Assembly: GCA_016712105.1 (NCBI GenBank)
Contig: JADJRU010000049.1
Location: forward strand, 117,468 to 181,467
Source: Ahniella sp.
Lineage (GTDB): Bacteria > Pseudomonadota > Gammaproteobacteria > Xanthomonadales > Ahniellaceae
DNA: 64,000 bases
Direction of reading: 5' to 3'
The number at the start of each line of letters is the position of its first letter. The stretch's first letter is position 1. The position numbers and the translations under genes were made by a program. The notes beneath the pieces are model-generated. The model was not told the origin of the DNA. It saw nothing but the letters and a program-made list of their open reading frames with translations, and did no database searches. This document shows positions 1-8,565 of this stretch, piece after piece.

Positions 1-86
1 ATCCACTGTTCATCTTCGGCGAAGAGCGGCGTTGTCTGCATGACCGCATTGCCGGCACCCGTGTCATCAATGTCAATAAGCGCTGA
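1..86 (+). CDS. RDD family membrane protein, C-terminal fragment
   Basis: The first 28 codons (frame starting at base 3) end in TGA at 84-86 and read ...FGEERRCLHDRIAGTRVI..., which matches the conserved end of RDD-domain membrane proteins (the DRxAGTxV motif). The gene begins outside the window, so length, membrane segments and function cannot be judged; RDD proteins are small multi-pass inner-membrane proteins, often of unknown or ion-transport function. It lies 7 bases before the next gene and is probably co-transcribed with it. Confidence 0.6.
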   Translation, partial: PLFIFGEERRCLHDRIAGTRVINVNKR

Positions 87-93
87 GGTTCCA

Positions 94-633
94 ATGAAGC
101 TTCGCACCCTGCTGTTGCTCGCTCTTGCCGCGTTTGCCGGCCCCGCCCTGGCCGCGAAACAGATCAAGGTCAAGCAGCTCGACGAAACACGGTTCGAAGT
201 CGATGCGTTTACGCTCGGCATCAACGAACTCGGCGGTTATCTGGCCAGCCTGAAGGAAGACGAAGGTCTGGAGCGGGTGGTCATTCTGAACGGCAAGGGC
301 GACACGGAAATCAAACTCGCGCAGATTGCCGCGCGCATCGGCATCGAGGCTGTCCGCAAGAATGGCGACGTGATTCCAGTTCCGGCTCCGCCAGCACCGC
401 CAGCACCGCCAGCACCGCCTGAAGCCACAGCACCCGTCGAAGCACCTGCTGCCCCTGAAGCACCTGCTGCCCCGGAAGCACCTGCTGCCCCTGAAGCACC
501 TGCTGCCCCGGAAGCACCTGCTGCCCCGGAAGCACCTGCTGCCCCGGAAGCACCTGCTGCCCCAGAAGCAGCAGCCGCCCCGGAAGCACCTGAGGCTCCT
601 GCGGACGATGACACCTTGGGCGACCAGCACTGA
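94..633 (+). CDS. Secreted Ala/Pro-rich repeat protein
   Basis: About 179 residues if started at ATG 94, which begins a clean signal peptide (MKLRTLLLLALAAFAGPALA); an upstream in-frame ATG at 40 would put 18 non-signal residues in front. After the signal comes a compact domain of about 75 residues with a hydrophobic strand (ERVVILNGKGDTEIKL) faintly reminiscent of the periplasmic domain of ExbD/TolR proteins, then a low-complexity tail of PAP and EAPAAP repeats and an acidic end. No catalytic motif is visible. The tail probably spans or sticks to the envelope, like Pro/Ala linkers in periplasmic proteins. The function is unknown. Its stop codon abuts the open frame of the ABC exporter downstream, so the two are likely translationally linked. 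Confidence 0.7.
   Translation: MKLRTLLLLALAAFAGPALAAKQIKVKQLDETRFEVDAFTLGINELGGYLASLKEDEGLERVVILNGKGDTEIKLAQIAARIGIEAVRKNGDVIPVPAPPAPPAPPAPPEATAPVEAPAAPEAPAAPEAPAAPEAPAAPEAPAAPEAPAAPEAPAAPEAAAAPEAPEAPADDDTLGDQH
439..600 (+). repeat. 18-bp in-frame minisatellite (EAPAAP units)
   Basis: Seven near-identical 18-base units (GAAGCACCTGCTGCCCCN) followed by two degenerate ones lie inside the Ala/Pro-rich gene. Units differ mainly at the last base of the final Pro codon. Each unit encodes six residues, so gain or loss of units keeps the frame; such tracts commonly vary in copy number between strains and are also prone to misassembly. Confidence 0.9.
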
Positions 634-740
634 ACACCGCCGAACCGGTAGAGCCAGCACTGAGGCTTGACCGCCATCCGCGCGGCGCCGGGGAAACCCT
701 GCTTGCGCTGTGGCCCTACGTTTGGCGGTTTCGCCGACGG

Positions 741-2438
741 GTGCTGCTGGCATTGATGTTCCTGATCACGGCGAAGCTGTCGATCATTGCTGTCCCGGTG
801 TTGCTCAAATGGATCGTCGATGGCCTCGACGTGGCACCGGATCTGCGGATGGTGCCCCTGGCCTTGCTGGTCGCTTATGGCGCGCTTCGACTGTCCTCGA
901 CGACGTTTCAGGAACTGCGCCAGATCGTGTTCGCGCGGGTCATGGCACGCACGGCGCGACTGCTCACGCTGCAGGTGTTCGAGCACCTGCATGCCCTGTC
1001 CCTGCGTTTTCATCTCAATCGGCAGACCGGTGCCGTATCGCGTGACCTGGAACGCGGCATGGAAGCGGTCACCGACCTGCTCGACTGGACGGTCTACACC
1101 ATCCTGCCGACGCTGTTCGAAATCACCGTGGTCTGCATCATCCTGATTCAGGCATTCGACTGGACGTTTGCGGTCATCACACTGGCCACACTCGCTACCT
1201 ATGTCGCCTATACGTTTGTGGTTACCGAGTGGCGCATCCGCTTTTACCGTGCCAAGAACGAAGCGAATACGCAAGCCGCCGGCCGCGCCGTCGATTCGCT
1301 GCTGAACTACGAAACCGTCAAGTACTTCAATAACGAAAGCTTCGAGTCGCGCAGTTACAACCTCACCCTGGTGGCTCAGGAAGAAGCCGAAGTGAAGGCC
1401 CTGAAGTCGCTGGCCGTGCTCAACGTCGGCCAGAGCGTGATTGTGGCGACGGGCCTCACCCTGCTGGTCTGGCGTGCCGCCGAAGGCGTGGTGGCCGGCG
1501 CGTTGAGTCTGGGTGACCTGGTGATGGTCAATGCCTTCCTGATTCAACTCGCCATGCCGCTCAATTACCTCGGCATGGTCTATCGCGAGGTCAAACAAGC
1601 GTTGACCAACATCGAGAACATGTTTGCGCTGCTGCACCAGCAGCGAGACGTCGCCGACGCCCCGGACGCCGTGCCGCTGCAAGCGGGCGGTGGTGGCATC
1701 CAGTTCGACAACGTGTTTTTTTCGTATGAGTCCGACCGACCCATCCTGCGTGGCGTCAGTTTCGAGGTTCCAGCCGGGCAATCGGTTGCGGTCGTCGGCA
1801 CGACCGGTGCAGGCAAGTCCACGCTGGCCCGACTGCTCTATCGTTTTTATGACATCGATTCCGGCAGCATCCGGATCAATGGTCAGGACATCCGTTCGGT
1901 CACCCAGACTTCGCTGCGGCATGCGATCGGCATCGTCCCGCAGGACACCGTGTTGTTCAACGACTCGATCGGCTTCAATATCCGGTATGGCCGGGTTGAT
2001 GCCGAAGCGGAAGACATCACCGAAGCGGCCCGTGCCGCGCAATTGGCCACGCTGATCACGCAGATGCCGAAAGGCCTCGATACGATGGTTGGTGAACGCG
2101 GACTCAAGCTGTCTGGCGGTGAGAAACAGCGCGTCGCAATCGCCCGCACCATCCTCAAGAATCCGCCGATCCTGATTCTCGACGAAGCAACCTCGGCGCT
2201 CGATACACGCACGGAACGACGCATCCAGGCCGAACTCGAACAACTGGCGAAAAACCGTACTTCGCTGATCATCGCGCACCGCCTGTCGACGATTGTGGGT
2301 GCCGACCAGATTCTGGTCATGGATCAGGGCCGGATCATTGAACGCGGCCGGCATGAAGACTTGCTGGCGCAAAACGGTCGATACGCACAACTCTGGACCA
2401 TGCAGCAACATGAAGTTCCGGAGCCGGAATCGGCGTGA
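741..2438 (+). CDS. ATM1/HMT1-type ABC exporter, fused membrane and ATPase domains
   Basis: A half-transporter with an N-terminal six-helix membrane domain and a C-terminal ATPase domain. Visible motifs are Walker A (GTTGAGKST), Q-loop (VPQDTVLF), signature (LSGGEKQR), Walker B (ILILDEATSALD) and H-loop (IIAHRLST). Membrane-domain sequence such as NYETVKYFNNE is typical of ATM1-like exporters, which move glutathione-linked sulfur, iron-sulfur precursors or heavy metals out of the cytosol; it should act as a homodimer in the inner membrane. The given start (GTG 741) cuts into the first helix. The same frame stays open back to 612 and encodes a conserved-looking lead-in (LLALWPYVWRFRRR) but contains no ATG, GTG or TTG, so a CTG start at 630 or 660 is possible. 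It precedes a lipoprotein and hemH with overlapping ends. Confidence 0.9.
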   Translation: MLLALMFLITAKLSIIAVPVLLKWIVDGLDVAPDLRMVPLALLVAYGALRLSSTTFQELRQIVFARVMARTARLLTLQVFEHLHALSLRFHLNRQTGAVSRDLERGMEAVTDLLDWTVYTILPTLFEITVVCIILIQAFDWTFAVITLATLATYVAYTFVVTEWRIRFYRAKNEANTQAAGRAVDSLLNYETVKYFNNESFESRSYNLTLVAQEEAEVKALKSLAVLNVGQSVIVATGLTLLVWRAAEGVVAGALSLGDLVMVNAFLIQLAMPLNYLGMVYREVKQALTNIENMFALLHQQRDVADAPDAVPLQAGGGGIQFDNVFFSYESDRPILRGVSFEVPAGQSVAVVGTTGAGKSTLARLLYRFYDIDSGSIRINGQDIRSVTQTSLRHAIGIVPQDTVLFNDSIGFNIRYGRVDAEAEDITEAARAAQLATLITQMPKGLDTMVGERGLKLSGGEKQRVAIARTILKNPPILILDEATSALDTRTERRIQAELEQLAKNRTSLIIAHRLSTIVGADQILVMDQGRIIERGRHEDLLAQNGRYAQLWTMQQHEVPEPESA

Positions 2439-3544
2439 GCCGGCTTGCCAGACAAGGCTTGATTCCGGGATGGGCGCAGTATTCGAGCGTCTGGATGCTG
2501 ATCATCCTCACCCCGTTTCTGATCAGTTGCACGCATCGGACCGGCGACGATGCATTACCCGAGCCTGCCGGCACGGGTTGCCCCTCGCTCGACGGAAGCT
2601 ACACCTTGCAGAGCTCCGGTGGCTTTGGCCTGAATCTGGCGCAGAACATCGCGCCACCCGACGCAGGGAATGATTGGATCGCCCTGACACTGGATTCGAT
2701 AGCCTCCGGATCTCCGATCCACCTTCGCCTGCGGCGCAGTGATGCCGACATGGCCCAGCGCACCGAATCATTCCGTCGGGATCACCCGGACGCCTGGTCA
2801 GCCTGGCGGGAGCGAGCCTCGCTTGATCCGCGCTTGCTCGATTCGCCACGGCGGCATATCGAACAACTCGCTCGCCTGGGGCCTGCTCCGGAGTTCATTG
2901 CCGAACTCTCCGGGGGGCAGTGTGACCAAGGCTGGCTGCGTTTTTCGAATACAGAACGGAGCCTTCCAGGTGCAGTGGCACAGGATGATCGCCGCAATCA
3001 ATCACTCGCGTTTGCGGTCGCCAGTGACGGCGCCTTGATCGTCCACGAACAGCGCACCCTTCAGAACGAGTTTCCGATCTGGTGTGGTGACGGCTGCAAG
3101 GGGATTCCCTATTCCTTTGAGATCGAAGACCGCTGGGCACGCTTTCCGCGCATCGATGCACCGCCGGTTTGGCGCCTGGGCCGCTCTACTGGAAACACGA
3201 CACCCGCGAGGCCGACCAGTCCATCGGGACGACCAGACTCGGATCCACGGATCGCCGAGTTGCGGGAACGGGTGCTTCGGTGGCTACCCAAGGATGCGAC
3301 CTTGTTCAATTTCTACGACCGTTCGGGAACCATCGTGTTCTCGGGAACCTGCCGGACCAAAGCCGACCTCGAACAACTGGTGTTCCTGCTGGAGGGAGAC
3401 GCGTTGGTGGCCAAGTCACACGCGGGCGCGAATACGAGAACAACCGGGGCGACATCGAATTCCGGCTGGAACTGCGCGTCGCATTGGACGACTGATCCGT
3501 CCATGCATCAACACGACAAAGCCGTTGCTACCATTGCGGCATGA
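2435..3544 (+). CDS. Putative lipoprotein of unknown function
   Basis: 369 residues starting with GTG that overlaps the exporter's stop (GTGA). Residues about 18-32 form a signal peptide ending in a lipobox (TPFLISC), so the mature protein should be lipid-anchored. The rest is polar, contains several Cys residues (WCGDGC, FSGTC) that could form disulfides in the periplasm, and has no recognisable catalytic motif or repeat. The last bases overlap the hemH start (ATGA), so it is translationally coupled to both neighbours. I do not recognise the family; its position suggests co-expression with heme and iron-sulfur functions but does not prove a role there. Confidence 0.65.
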   Translation: MSRLARQGLIPGWAQYSSVWMLIILTPFLISCTHRTGDDALPEPAGTGCPSLDGSYTLQSSGGFGLNLAQNIAPPDAGNDWIALTLDSIASGSPIHLRLRRSDADMAQRTESFRRDHPDAWSAWRERASLDPRLLDSPRRHIEQLARLGPAPEFIAELSGGQCDQGWLRFSNTERSLPGAVAQDDRRNQSLAFAVASDGALIVHEQRTLQNEFPIWCGDGCKGIPYSFEIEDRWARFPRIDAPPVWRLGRSTGNTTPARPTSPSGRPDSDPRIAELRERVLRWLPKDATLFNFYDRSGTIVFSGTCRTKADLEQLVFLLEGDALVAKSHAGANTRTTGATSNSGWNCASHWTTDPSMHQHDKAVATIAA

Positions 3545-4680
3545 ACTTTCATGCCCAGTTGCCCTATCGCCACCCAAGTCCCGAGCGCACCGCCATCGTG
3601 CTCGTCAACCTTGGCACTCCTGACGCGCCAACCACTTCAGCGGTAAGGCGTTATCTCGCCGAGTTCCTCAGTGACCCGCGCGTCATCGAACTCCCGCGCT
3701 GGTTCTGGCTGCCCCTCCTGCACGGCGTGATCCTGACGGTACGGCCACGCCGCAGTGCCCATGCCTACCAGCAGGTGTGGACCGACCAAGGTTCGCCACT
3801 GGCCGTTCACAGCGAGGCCTTGGCCAAAGCTGTCGGGGCAGAAGTGGCCCTGCAGCATCCGAACGTGAGCGTGGTATCGGCCATGCGCTACGGCAATCCG
3901 AATCTGCGCACGGTGTTGCGCGCTCTACATGATGCCCATACGCGTCGAGTTTTGGTGATCCCGCTGTATCCGCAGTATTCGGCCACCACCACCGCGTCGG
4001 TGTTTGATGCCGTCGCTGACGAACTGAAGACCTGGCGCTGGCTGCCGGAACTGCGATTCCTGCCCGACTACTATCGTGCCCCGGGTTACATCGAGATGCT
4101 GGCCGACAACCTTCGACCCAAACTCGACCCGTCGCGCCATCTGTTGTTCTCGTTCCACGGCATTCCAGAACGTTACGTGCGCTCGGGCGACCCCTACCAT
4201 TGCCAGGCGCTGGCAACCGCGCGTCGTGTTGCCGAAGCACTGGGCCGTCCGGCCGACAGCTGGTCGCTGTCGTTCCAGTCTCGCGTCGGACGCGAACGAT
4301 GGTTGTCGCCCTATACCGACGCGCACCTCAAGGATCTGGCCGCTCGCGGCATCCGTCATCTGGATGTGGCCTGCCCCGGCTTTGCTGTCGACTGCCTGGA
4401 AACACTGGAAGAAATTGCGATGCAGAATCGCGACTTGTTCCTCGAATCCGGCGGCGAGTCGTTCCAGTATCACGCGTGCCTGAATGCCGGGGCGGATCAC
4501 GCCAGCTTTCTGGCGAAGCTCGCGCTGGCGCAGTGCCGGGACTGGCTCGACACTCCGCAGGTAGCCCCAACGCGGGCTGCGTTTGAAGCTCACTTGAATA
4601 CCCATGTCGACGCGCGCCGTCTCGCCGCCGATGTCGCACTCGCCGGCGACGAACCTGTGTCGACCCATTCGACCCGCTGA
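3541..4680 (+). CDS. hemH: Ferrochelatase
   Basis: 379 residues; inserts Fe2+ into protoporphyrin IX, the last step of protoheme synthesis. Family hallmarks are the N-terminal VLVNLGTPDAPT strand, the YGNPN region, the central IPLYPQYSATTTAS motif, LLFSFHGIPERYV carrying the catalytic His, and the C-terminal CPGFAVDCLETLEEI stretch carrying the conserved acidic residues. Full length for a proteobacterial HemH, with a roughly 40-residue non-conserved tail. Starts within the stop codon of the preceding lipoprotein gene. The window is rich in heme enzymes (two terminal reductases, cytochrome b fusions, heme O and A synthases), though those lie 25 kb or more away. Confidence 0.95.
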   Translation: MNFHAQLPYRHPSPERTAIVLVNLGTPDAPTTSAVRRYLAEFLSDPRVIELPRWFWLPLLHGVILTVRPRRSAHAYQQVWTDQGSPLAVHSEALAKAVGAEVALQHPNVSVVSAMRYGNPNLRTVLRALHDAHTRRVLVIPLYPQYSATTTASVFDAVADELKTWRWLPELRFLPDYYRAPGYIEMLADNLRPKLDPSRHLLFSFHGIPERYVRSGDPYHCQALATARRVAEALGRPADSWSLSFQSRVGRERWLSPYTDAHLKDLAARGIRHLDVACPGFAVDCLETLEEIAMQNRDLFLESGGESFQYHACLNAGADHASFLAKLALAQCRDWLDTPQVAPTRAAFEAHLNTHVDARRLAADVALAGDEPVSTHSTR

Positions 4681-4699
4681 CCCGAAACCCATCCGCGCC

Positions 4700-5538
4700 A
4701 TGCACGAAATCGACCTGCAACTGAAAGATCTGCGCCTGTCGGCGTTGCACATGCAGCAGAGCGGCAAGCCAAAATTGCTGGCTTTGCATGGCTGGCTCGA
4801 CAATGCAGCCAGTTTCCTGCCGATGCGACCGTTTCTGGCAGGTTATGACGTAGTGGCCCTCGATCTGGTGGGCCACGGTCGATCCGACCATCGACCGGCC
4901 GGCGCCTGGTATCACTATGTCGACTATCTCGGCGAAGTTCTGCAGGCAGTGGATGCCCTGGGCTGGACCCGCTTCTCACTGCTCGGACATTCTCTCGGTG
5001 GCGCCATTGCCGCGGTGCTGGCCGCAGCAGCGCCGGAGCGAGTGGACCGCTTGTATCTGGTGGAATCGCTCGGCCCCATCAGCACGCCGGAATCCCGCGC
5101 ACTGCCACTGCTGCGTGAGGCCTTGCGTGATCGCGGCGCAATTGCCGGAAAACAACTTCGGCTGTTCGCGGAGATGAATCAGGCCGTAGCAGCCCGCCGG
5201 AGCAACAAGGACATGCCACTCAGTGAGGCGTCAGCGCGACTGTTGTGCGAACGCGGCACACGTGCACAGGATGGCGGCTGGTCTGGTCATCCGATCCACG
5301 GCTCACACTCACCAGCGCAATTCGTCTGACCGAAGCGCAGATCCGCGCGTATCTGGCCGGCATCGAATGTGACACCCGCATCGTGCTGGCCGACCCACCG
5401 ATGCCGTTTGTGCCGGTTGATCTGATGAAGGAACGGATCGCGCTGGTACGCAACGCGCAGGTGCGCCATTTGACCGGCACCCACCACCTGCACATGGAAA
5501 CACCGGCGCTGGTCGCGGAAGCGTTGGGGCTTGCCTGA
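4700..5538 (+). CDS. Alpha/beta hydrolase (frameshifted near 5281)
   Basis: Starting at ATG 4700 the frame encodes an alpha/beta-hydrolase fold: LALHGWLDNAASF oxyanion region, VALDLVGHGRS, and the nucleophile elbow GHSLGG. It runs into the wrong frame after ...RAQDGGW. The missing C-terminal third, with the catalytic His (LTGTHHLHMETP), continues in a second frame from about 5282 to 5538. Loss of one base around 5281-5284 explains this. The catalytic triad is complete when the two parts are joined. Substrate unknown; resembles serine hydrolases and esterases of about 280 residues. It follows hemH by 19 bases. The lesion could be a true mutation or a sequencing error. Confidence 0.8.
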
Positions 5539-5579
5539 CACGTTTCTTCTCCCGCCGAACCTTCGCGCCATTCTGTCCC

Positions 5580-5624
5580 TCATCCGGCCTTCGGCCACCT
5601 TCTCCCGTGAGACGGGAGAAGGGA
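5580..5624. repeat. Dispersed hairpin repeat, terminator-like (copy 1)
   Basis: Between convergent genes. Contains GGCC-TTC-GGCC at 5587-5597 and a perfect 11-bp hairpin CCTTCTCCCGT-GAG-ACGGGAGAAGG at 5598-5622. The same unit recurs in inverted orientation at 17370-17415, also between convergent genes. Suits a bidirectional terminator or REP-like repeat; no T-run follows. Confidence 0.7.
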
Positions 5625-5665
5625 TGCTTCGTTTGTGCCACTTGCCTCGTTCGATCGCGCGTCAC

Positions 5666-6778
5666 TCAGCCCGACAACACGGCGCGCATCCCCAACGCCT
5701 GCCATTCGCGCTCGAACTCCGCGTAGTCCAGATCCGCGTCTGCGACACGCGCACCCACTTCGATTGGCACACCATCTCTCAGGCGCTTTGCGAGGATCAA
5801 TGCCGCCAGTGTCGGCACTCTCGGGCCAATCCCTTGCTCGGCGATCAGATCAAAGCGACGCTGGATCACTTTGCCTTCGACGTCGCTGCCGGTCAGTTGT
5901 ACACACATGCCGCCGGTGTCGGTGCCAAACGGCACGAGCCAGTCGGAACACCATTTGAGCAACGGGGCGAGACGCGACAGCGGCAACAGGTGCCAACGCG
6001 CCAACCAGGACAAACTCCACAACCCCAGATGCAGCAGCGACAGTTCGAGACCGGCACTGAGCCTGAGCGTCTTCAACTCCGGGTAACGGTTCGGCAACAG
6101 GTCGACGTCAGGCAAGTCCACGGCACTTTGCCAGCGTCTTCCGATCGGGCCGGCAAACAGGGGTCGATGCAGATCCAACCATCCGAACACGTGCTGACGC
6201 CGACCGTCGGTCCAGGCTGGAATCGGCTTGCCGCAATAGCCGAGGATCGCGGCCACCGTCGCGAGCCCGCGCTCGGTTCGATTTCCCGGTGCGATGGCGA
6301 TGTCGATCCCATGCACCGCAGTACATCCAGCCGCGAGGCGCCGAACCACGGCACCGCTCAGCGCAGGCACGGTACTAGCACCGGACAAGACGAATCGGCC
6401 GGCGGCACGCGCCTCGGCATCGAGCGCCGAGATGCCGCCGACAAAATCGCGCGCATCGGCCAGATCAAGGTAATGAACGCCCTGGGCAAGACATGCTTCG
6501 GCAACCCGGCGATCGGCACCTTGAAACGGGCCGGCGCAATGGATCAGGAGGTCCGGCTGCCAACGGACAAGGGTGTCCCTCAGACTGCCATCGGCGATGT
6601 CGAGCACCGCAGTCTGGATCTTGCTGCGCGCGTCAACCAGCAACGCTTGCCGAAGTTTTTCGAGTGGTGCCAAACGACGGCCGGCCAGGATCAGGTCGAA
6701 TCCGGGCTCGGCCGACAGCCCGCGCGCCAAACCACGACCGAACAGGCCGCTGGCGCCAACGAGCAGGATCTTCTTCAC
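5666..6778 (-). CDS. Saccharopine dehydrogenase-like NAD(P)-binding oxidoreductase
   Basis: 370 residues with an N-terminal Rossmann fold (ILLVGASGLFGRGLARGL) followed by strands typical of saccharopine dehydrogenase-like proteins (LLIHCAGPFQG, QGVHYLDLADARDFV). In this family the FQG and YxDL motifs line the nucleotide pocket. Most bacterial members are trans-acting enoyl reductases or uncharacterised reductases rather than true lysine-pathway enzymes, and no lysine gene is nearby. The middle (about residues 215-275) is hydrophobic and may be membrane-associated. Convergent with the hydrolase across a hairpin repeat; GMC oxidoreductase lies 28 bases upstream on the same strand, so the two may share a transcript. 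Confidence 0.75.
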   Translation of the reverse strand: MKKILLVGASGLFGRGLARGLSAEPGFDLILAGRRLAPLEKLRQALLVDARSKIQTAVLDIADGSLRDTLVRWQPDLLIHCAGPFQGADRRVAEACLAQGVHYLDLADARDFVGGISALDAEARAAGRFVLSGASTVPALSGAVVRRLAAGCTAVHGIDIAIAPGNRTERGLATVAAILGYCGKPIPAWTDGRRQHVFGWLDLHRPLFAGPIGRRWQSAVDLPDVDLLPNRYPELKTLRLSAGLELSLLHLGLWSLSWLARWHLLPLSRLAPLLKWCSDWLVPFGTDTGGMCVQLTGSDVEGKVIQRRFDLIAEQGIGPRVPTLAALILAKRLRDGVPIEVGARVADADLDYAEFEREWQALGMRAVLSG

Positions 6779-6809
6779 GGTGCGTCCAGCAAGTTTGCCG
6801 GACGCGCCT

Positions 6810-8381
6810 TCATGACCCGAGGATCAGATCCGAAGCTTTCTCGGCGATCATGATCGTCGGTGCATTGGTATTGCCCGACACGATGGTCGGCATCACCGAA
6901 GCGTCGACGACACGCAGGCCCTGGACGCCATGGACCTTGAGGTCAGCACCCACCACGGCTTGATCGTCATTGCCCATCCGGCACGTGCCGACCGGGTGAT
7001 AGACGGTTTCACACTTGCGGCGCAGGAACGCGAGGATCGCCTCATCGGAATCGTCGTTGTCGCCCGGGAACATCTCGGCGCCGCGATACGGCACAAGACT
7101 GGGCGCATGGGCGATCTTGCGCGCCGACCGGACGGCTTCGATCATCGTTGCGCGATCCAGCGGGTCGGTGAGGTAATTCGCGACGATCCTGACCTTGTCA
7201 TCGGGGTTCGCCGAACGCAGATCGACAAAACCGCGGCTGCGCGGCTGCAAGTGGCAGGCGTGCATCGTGAAGCCGAAGCCCTTGATGCGGTTGCGGCCAT
7301 GGTCATCGAGAATCGCCGGGACAAAATGGAACTGGATGTCCGGACGTTCATCCGGCGCATGTTTCGAACGCAGGAACCCACCGGCCTCGGCAATGTTCGA
7401 CGTGCCCGGCCCACGTTTGAAGAACGCATATTGCAGCGCAATCACGGCGTCATTCGTTCGGTCGTAGGTGATCGGTTCCTTGCAGTGGAAGATCGTGCAG
7501 GCATCGAGATGGTCATGCAGGTTACGGCCGACACCCGGCAGGTGGGCCTGACTGGTGATGCCAAACGCGGCCAGCGCGTCACGATCGCCCACGCCCGACA
7601 GCATCAGCAGATGGGGTGAATTGAGTGCACCGCCCGACAGGATGACTTCCTTTGCTGCCTCGGCGTGCTGCAGGGCACCCTGGTGCTTGTATGCCACACC
7701 CGTGGCACGACCATTGTGGATCACCACATTCTGAACTTGAGCTTTCGTCAGGACCGTCAGGTTGTCGCGACCTTCCGCCGGCCGCAGATATCCGGCCGCA
7801 GCACTGCACCGCTGGCCGCCTTTCTGCGTCACCTGGTAAAGACCGAAACCCTCCAGGCGTTCGCCGTTAAAATCGGGGTTGCGGGAAAAACCGGCCTCAA
7901 CGGCGGCATCAATGAACACCGACGACAGTTTGTTCGTGTATCGGAGGTCCGCCACATTCAGCGGTCCACTGTCACCGTGGTACGCATCCGCACCTCGTTC
8001 GTTCGTTTCCGACTTGCGGAAGTAAGGCAGGACCTCGTCGAACGACCACCCGGTATTGCCGGCTTGTGCCCAGGTGTCGTAGTCGCGCCGATGGCCGCGG
8101 ATGTAGCACATGGCGTTGATCGAACTGGAACCGCCGAGCACCTTGCCTCTTGGCCACCACAATGCCCGCTGATTGAGTTCCGGCTCGGGTTCGGTGCTGT
8201 AGTCCCAGTTCACGCCCTTGCGATTGACCAGCTTCGCGATGCCGGCCGGCATATGGATGAACGGGTGCCAGTCCGTCGGACCAGCCTCCAGCAACAGCAC
8301 GCGGTTGGACGGATTCGTGCTCAAGCGGTTTGCGAGCACACATCCGGCGGATCCAGCACCAACAATGATGTAGTCGTACAT
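6810..8381 (-). CDS. GMC family FAD oxidoreductase (choline/alcohol dehydrogenase-like)
   Basis: 523 residues from ATG 8381, chosen because it is preceded by AGGAAGG and begins directly with the FAD-binding MYDYIIVGAGSAGCVLA. GMC signatures follow: RGKVLGGSSSINAM (signature 1), SGGALNSPHLLMLSG (signature 2), the C-terminal active-site region YHPVGTCRMG with the catalytic His, and the final NTNAPTIMIAEKA. The family oxidises alcohols to aldehydes with flavin; BetA (choline dehydrogenase) is the closest familiar member, but no betaine genes are adjacent, so substrate is open. A strong terminator-like hairpin separates it from the upstream IPTL-CTERM gene. Confidence 0.9.
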   Translation of the reverse strand: MYDYIIVGAGSAGCVLANRLSTNPSNRVLLLEAGPTDWHPFIHMPAGIAKLVNRKGVNWDYSTEPEPELNQRALWWPRGKVLGGSSSINAMCYIRGHRRDYDTWAQAGNTGWSFDEVLPYFRKSETNERGADAYHGDSGPLNVADLRYTNKLSSVFIDAAVEAGFSRNPDFNGERLEGFGLYQVTQKGGQRCSAAAGYLRPAEGRDNLTVLTKAQVQNVVIHNGRATGVAYKHQGALQHAEAAKEVILSGGALNSPHLLMLSGVGDRDALAAFGITSQAHLPGVGRNLHDHLDACTIFHCKEPITYDRTNDAVIALQYAFFKRGPGTSNIAEAGGFLRSKHAPDERPDIQFHFVPAILDDHGRNRIKGFGFTMHACHLQPRSRGFVDLRSANPDDKVRIVANYLTDPLDRATMIEAVRSARKIAHAPSLVPYRGAEMFPGDNDDSDEAILAFLRRKCETVYHPVGTCRMGNDDQAVVGADLKVHGVQGLRVVDASVMPTIVSGNTNAPTIMIAEKASDLILGS

Positions 8382-8501
8382 GGGCCTTCCTGATTCGATC
8401 ATCGAGTGTCGGCGCAGGCGATTAGAGCATTGACTCCACGAAGCTGACCATCGGCACTCAGCACACAAAATTCCAAGAAGCCGCGCGAGATCGAGCCAAA
8501 G

Positions 8502-8527
8502 AAAAACCCCGGTTACCCGGGGTTTTT
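8502..8527 (-). terminator. Rho-independent terminator
   Basis: Perfect 11-bp stem AAAAACCCCGG / CCGGGGTTTTT with loop TTAC. A- and U-tracts flank it on both strands, so it can stop transcription in either direction; it lies just downstream of the IPTL-CTERM gene. Confidence 0.9.
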
Positions 8528-8565
8528 CGGCGAACCTTCAACGCGACTCAGGGCCGCGCAGGGGT

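Noticed and set aside
439..600. Tandem units as a CRISPR array
   Set aside because: Units are 18 bases, adjoining with no unique spacers, and keep a coding frame.
237..2411. 724-codon open frame antisense to the ABC exporter
   Set aside because: High-G+C codon use on the plus strand leaves the opposite frame open; the sequence has no domain and spans a gene with clear ATPase motifs.
5531..6853. 440-codon plus-strand frame
   Set aside because: Antisense to the saccharopine dehydrogenase-like gene with its intact Rossmann motif.
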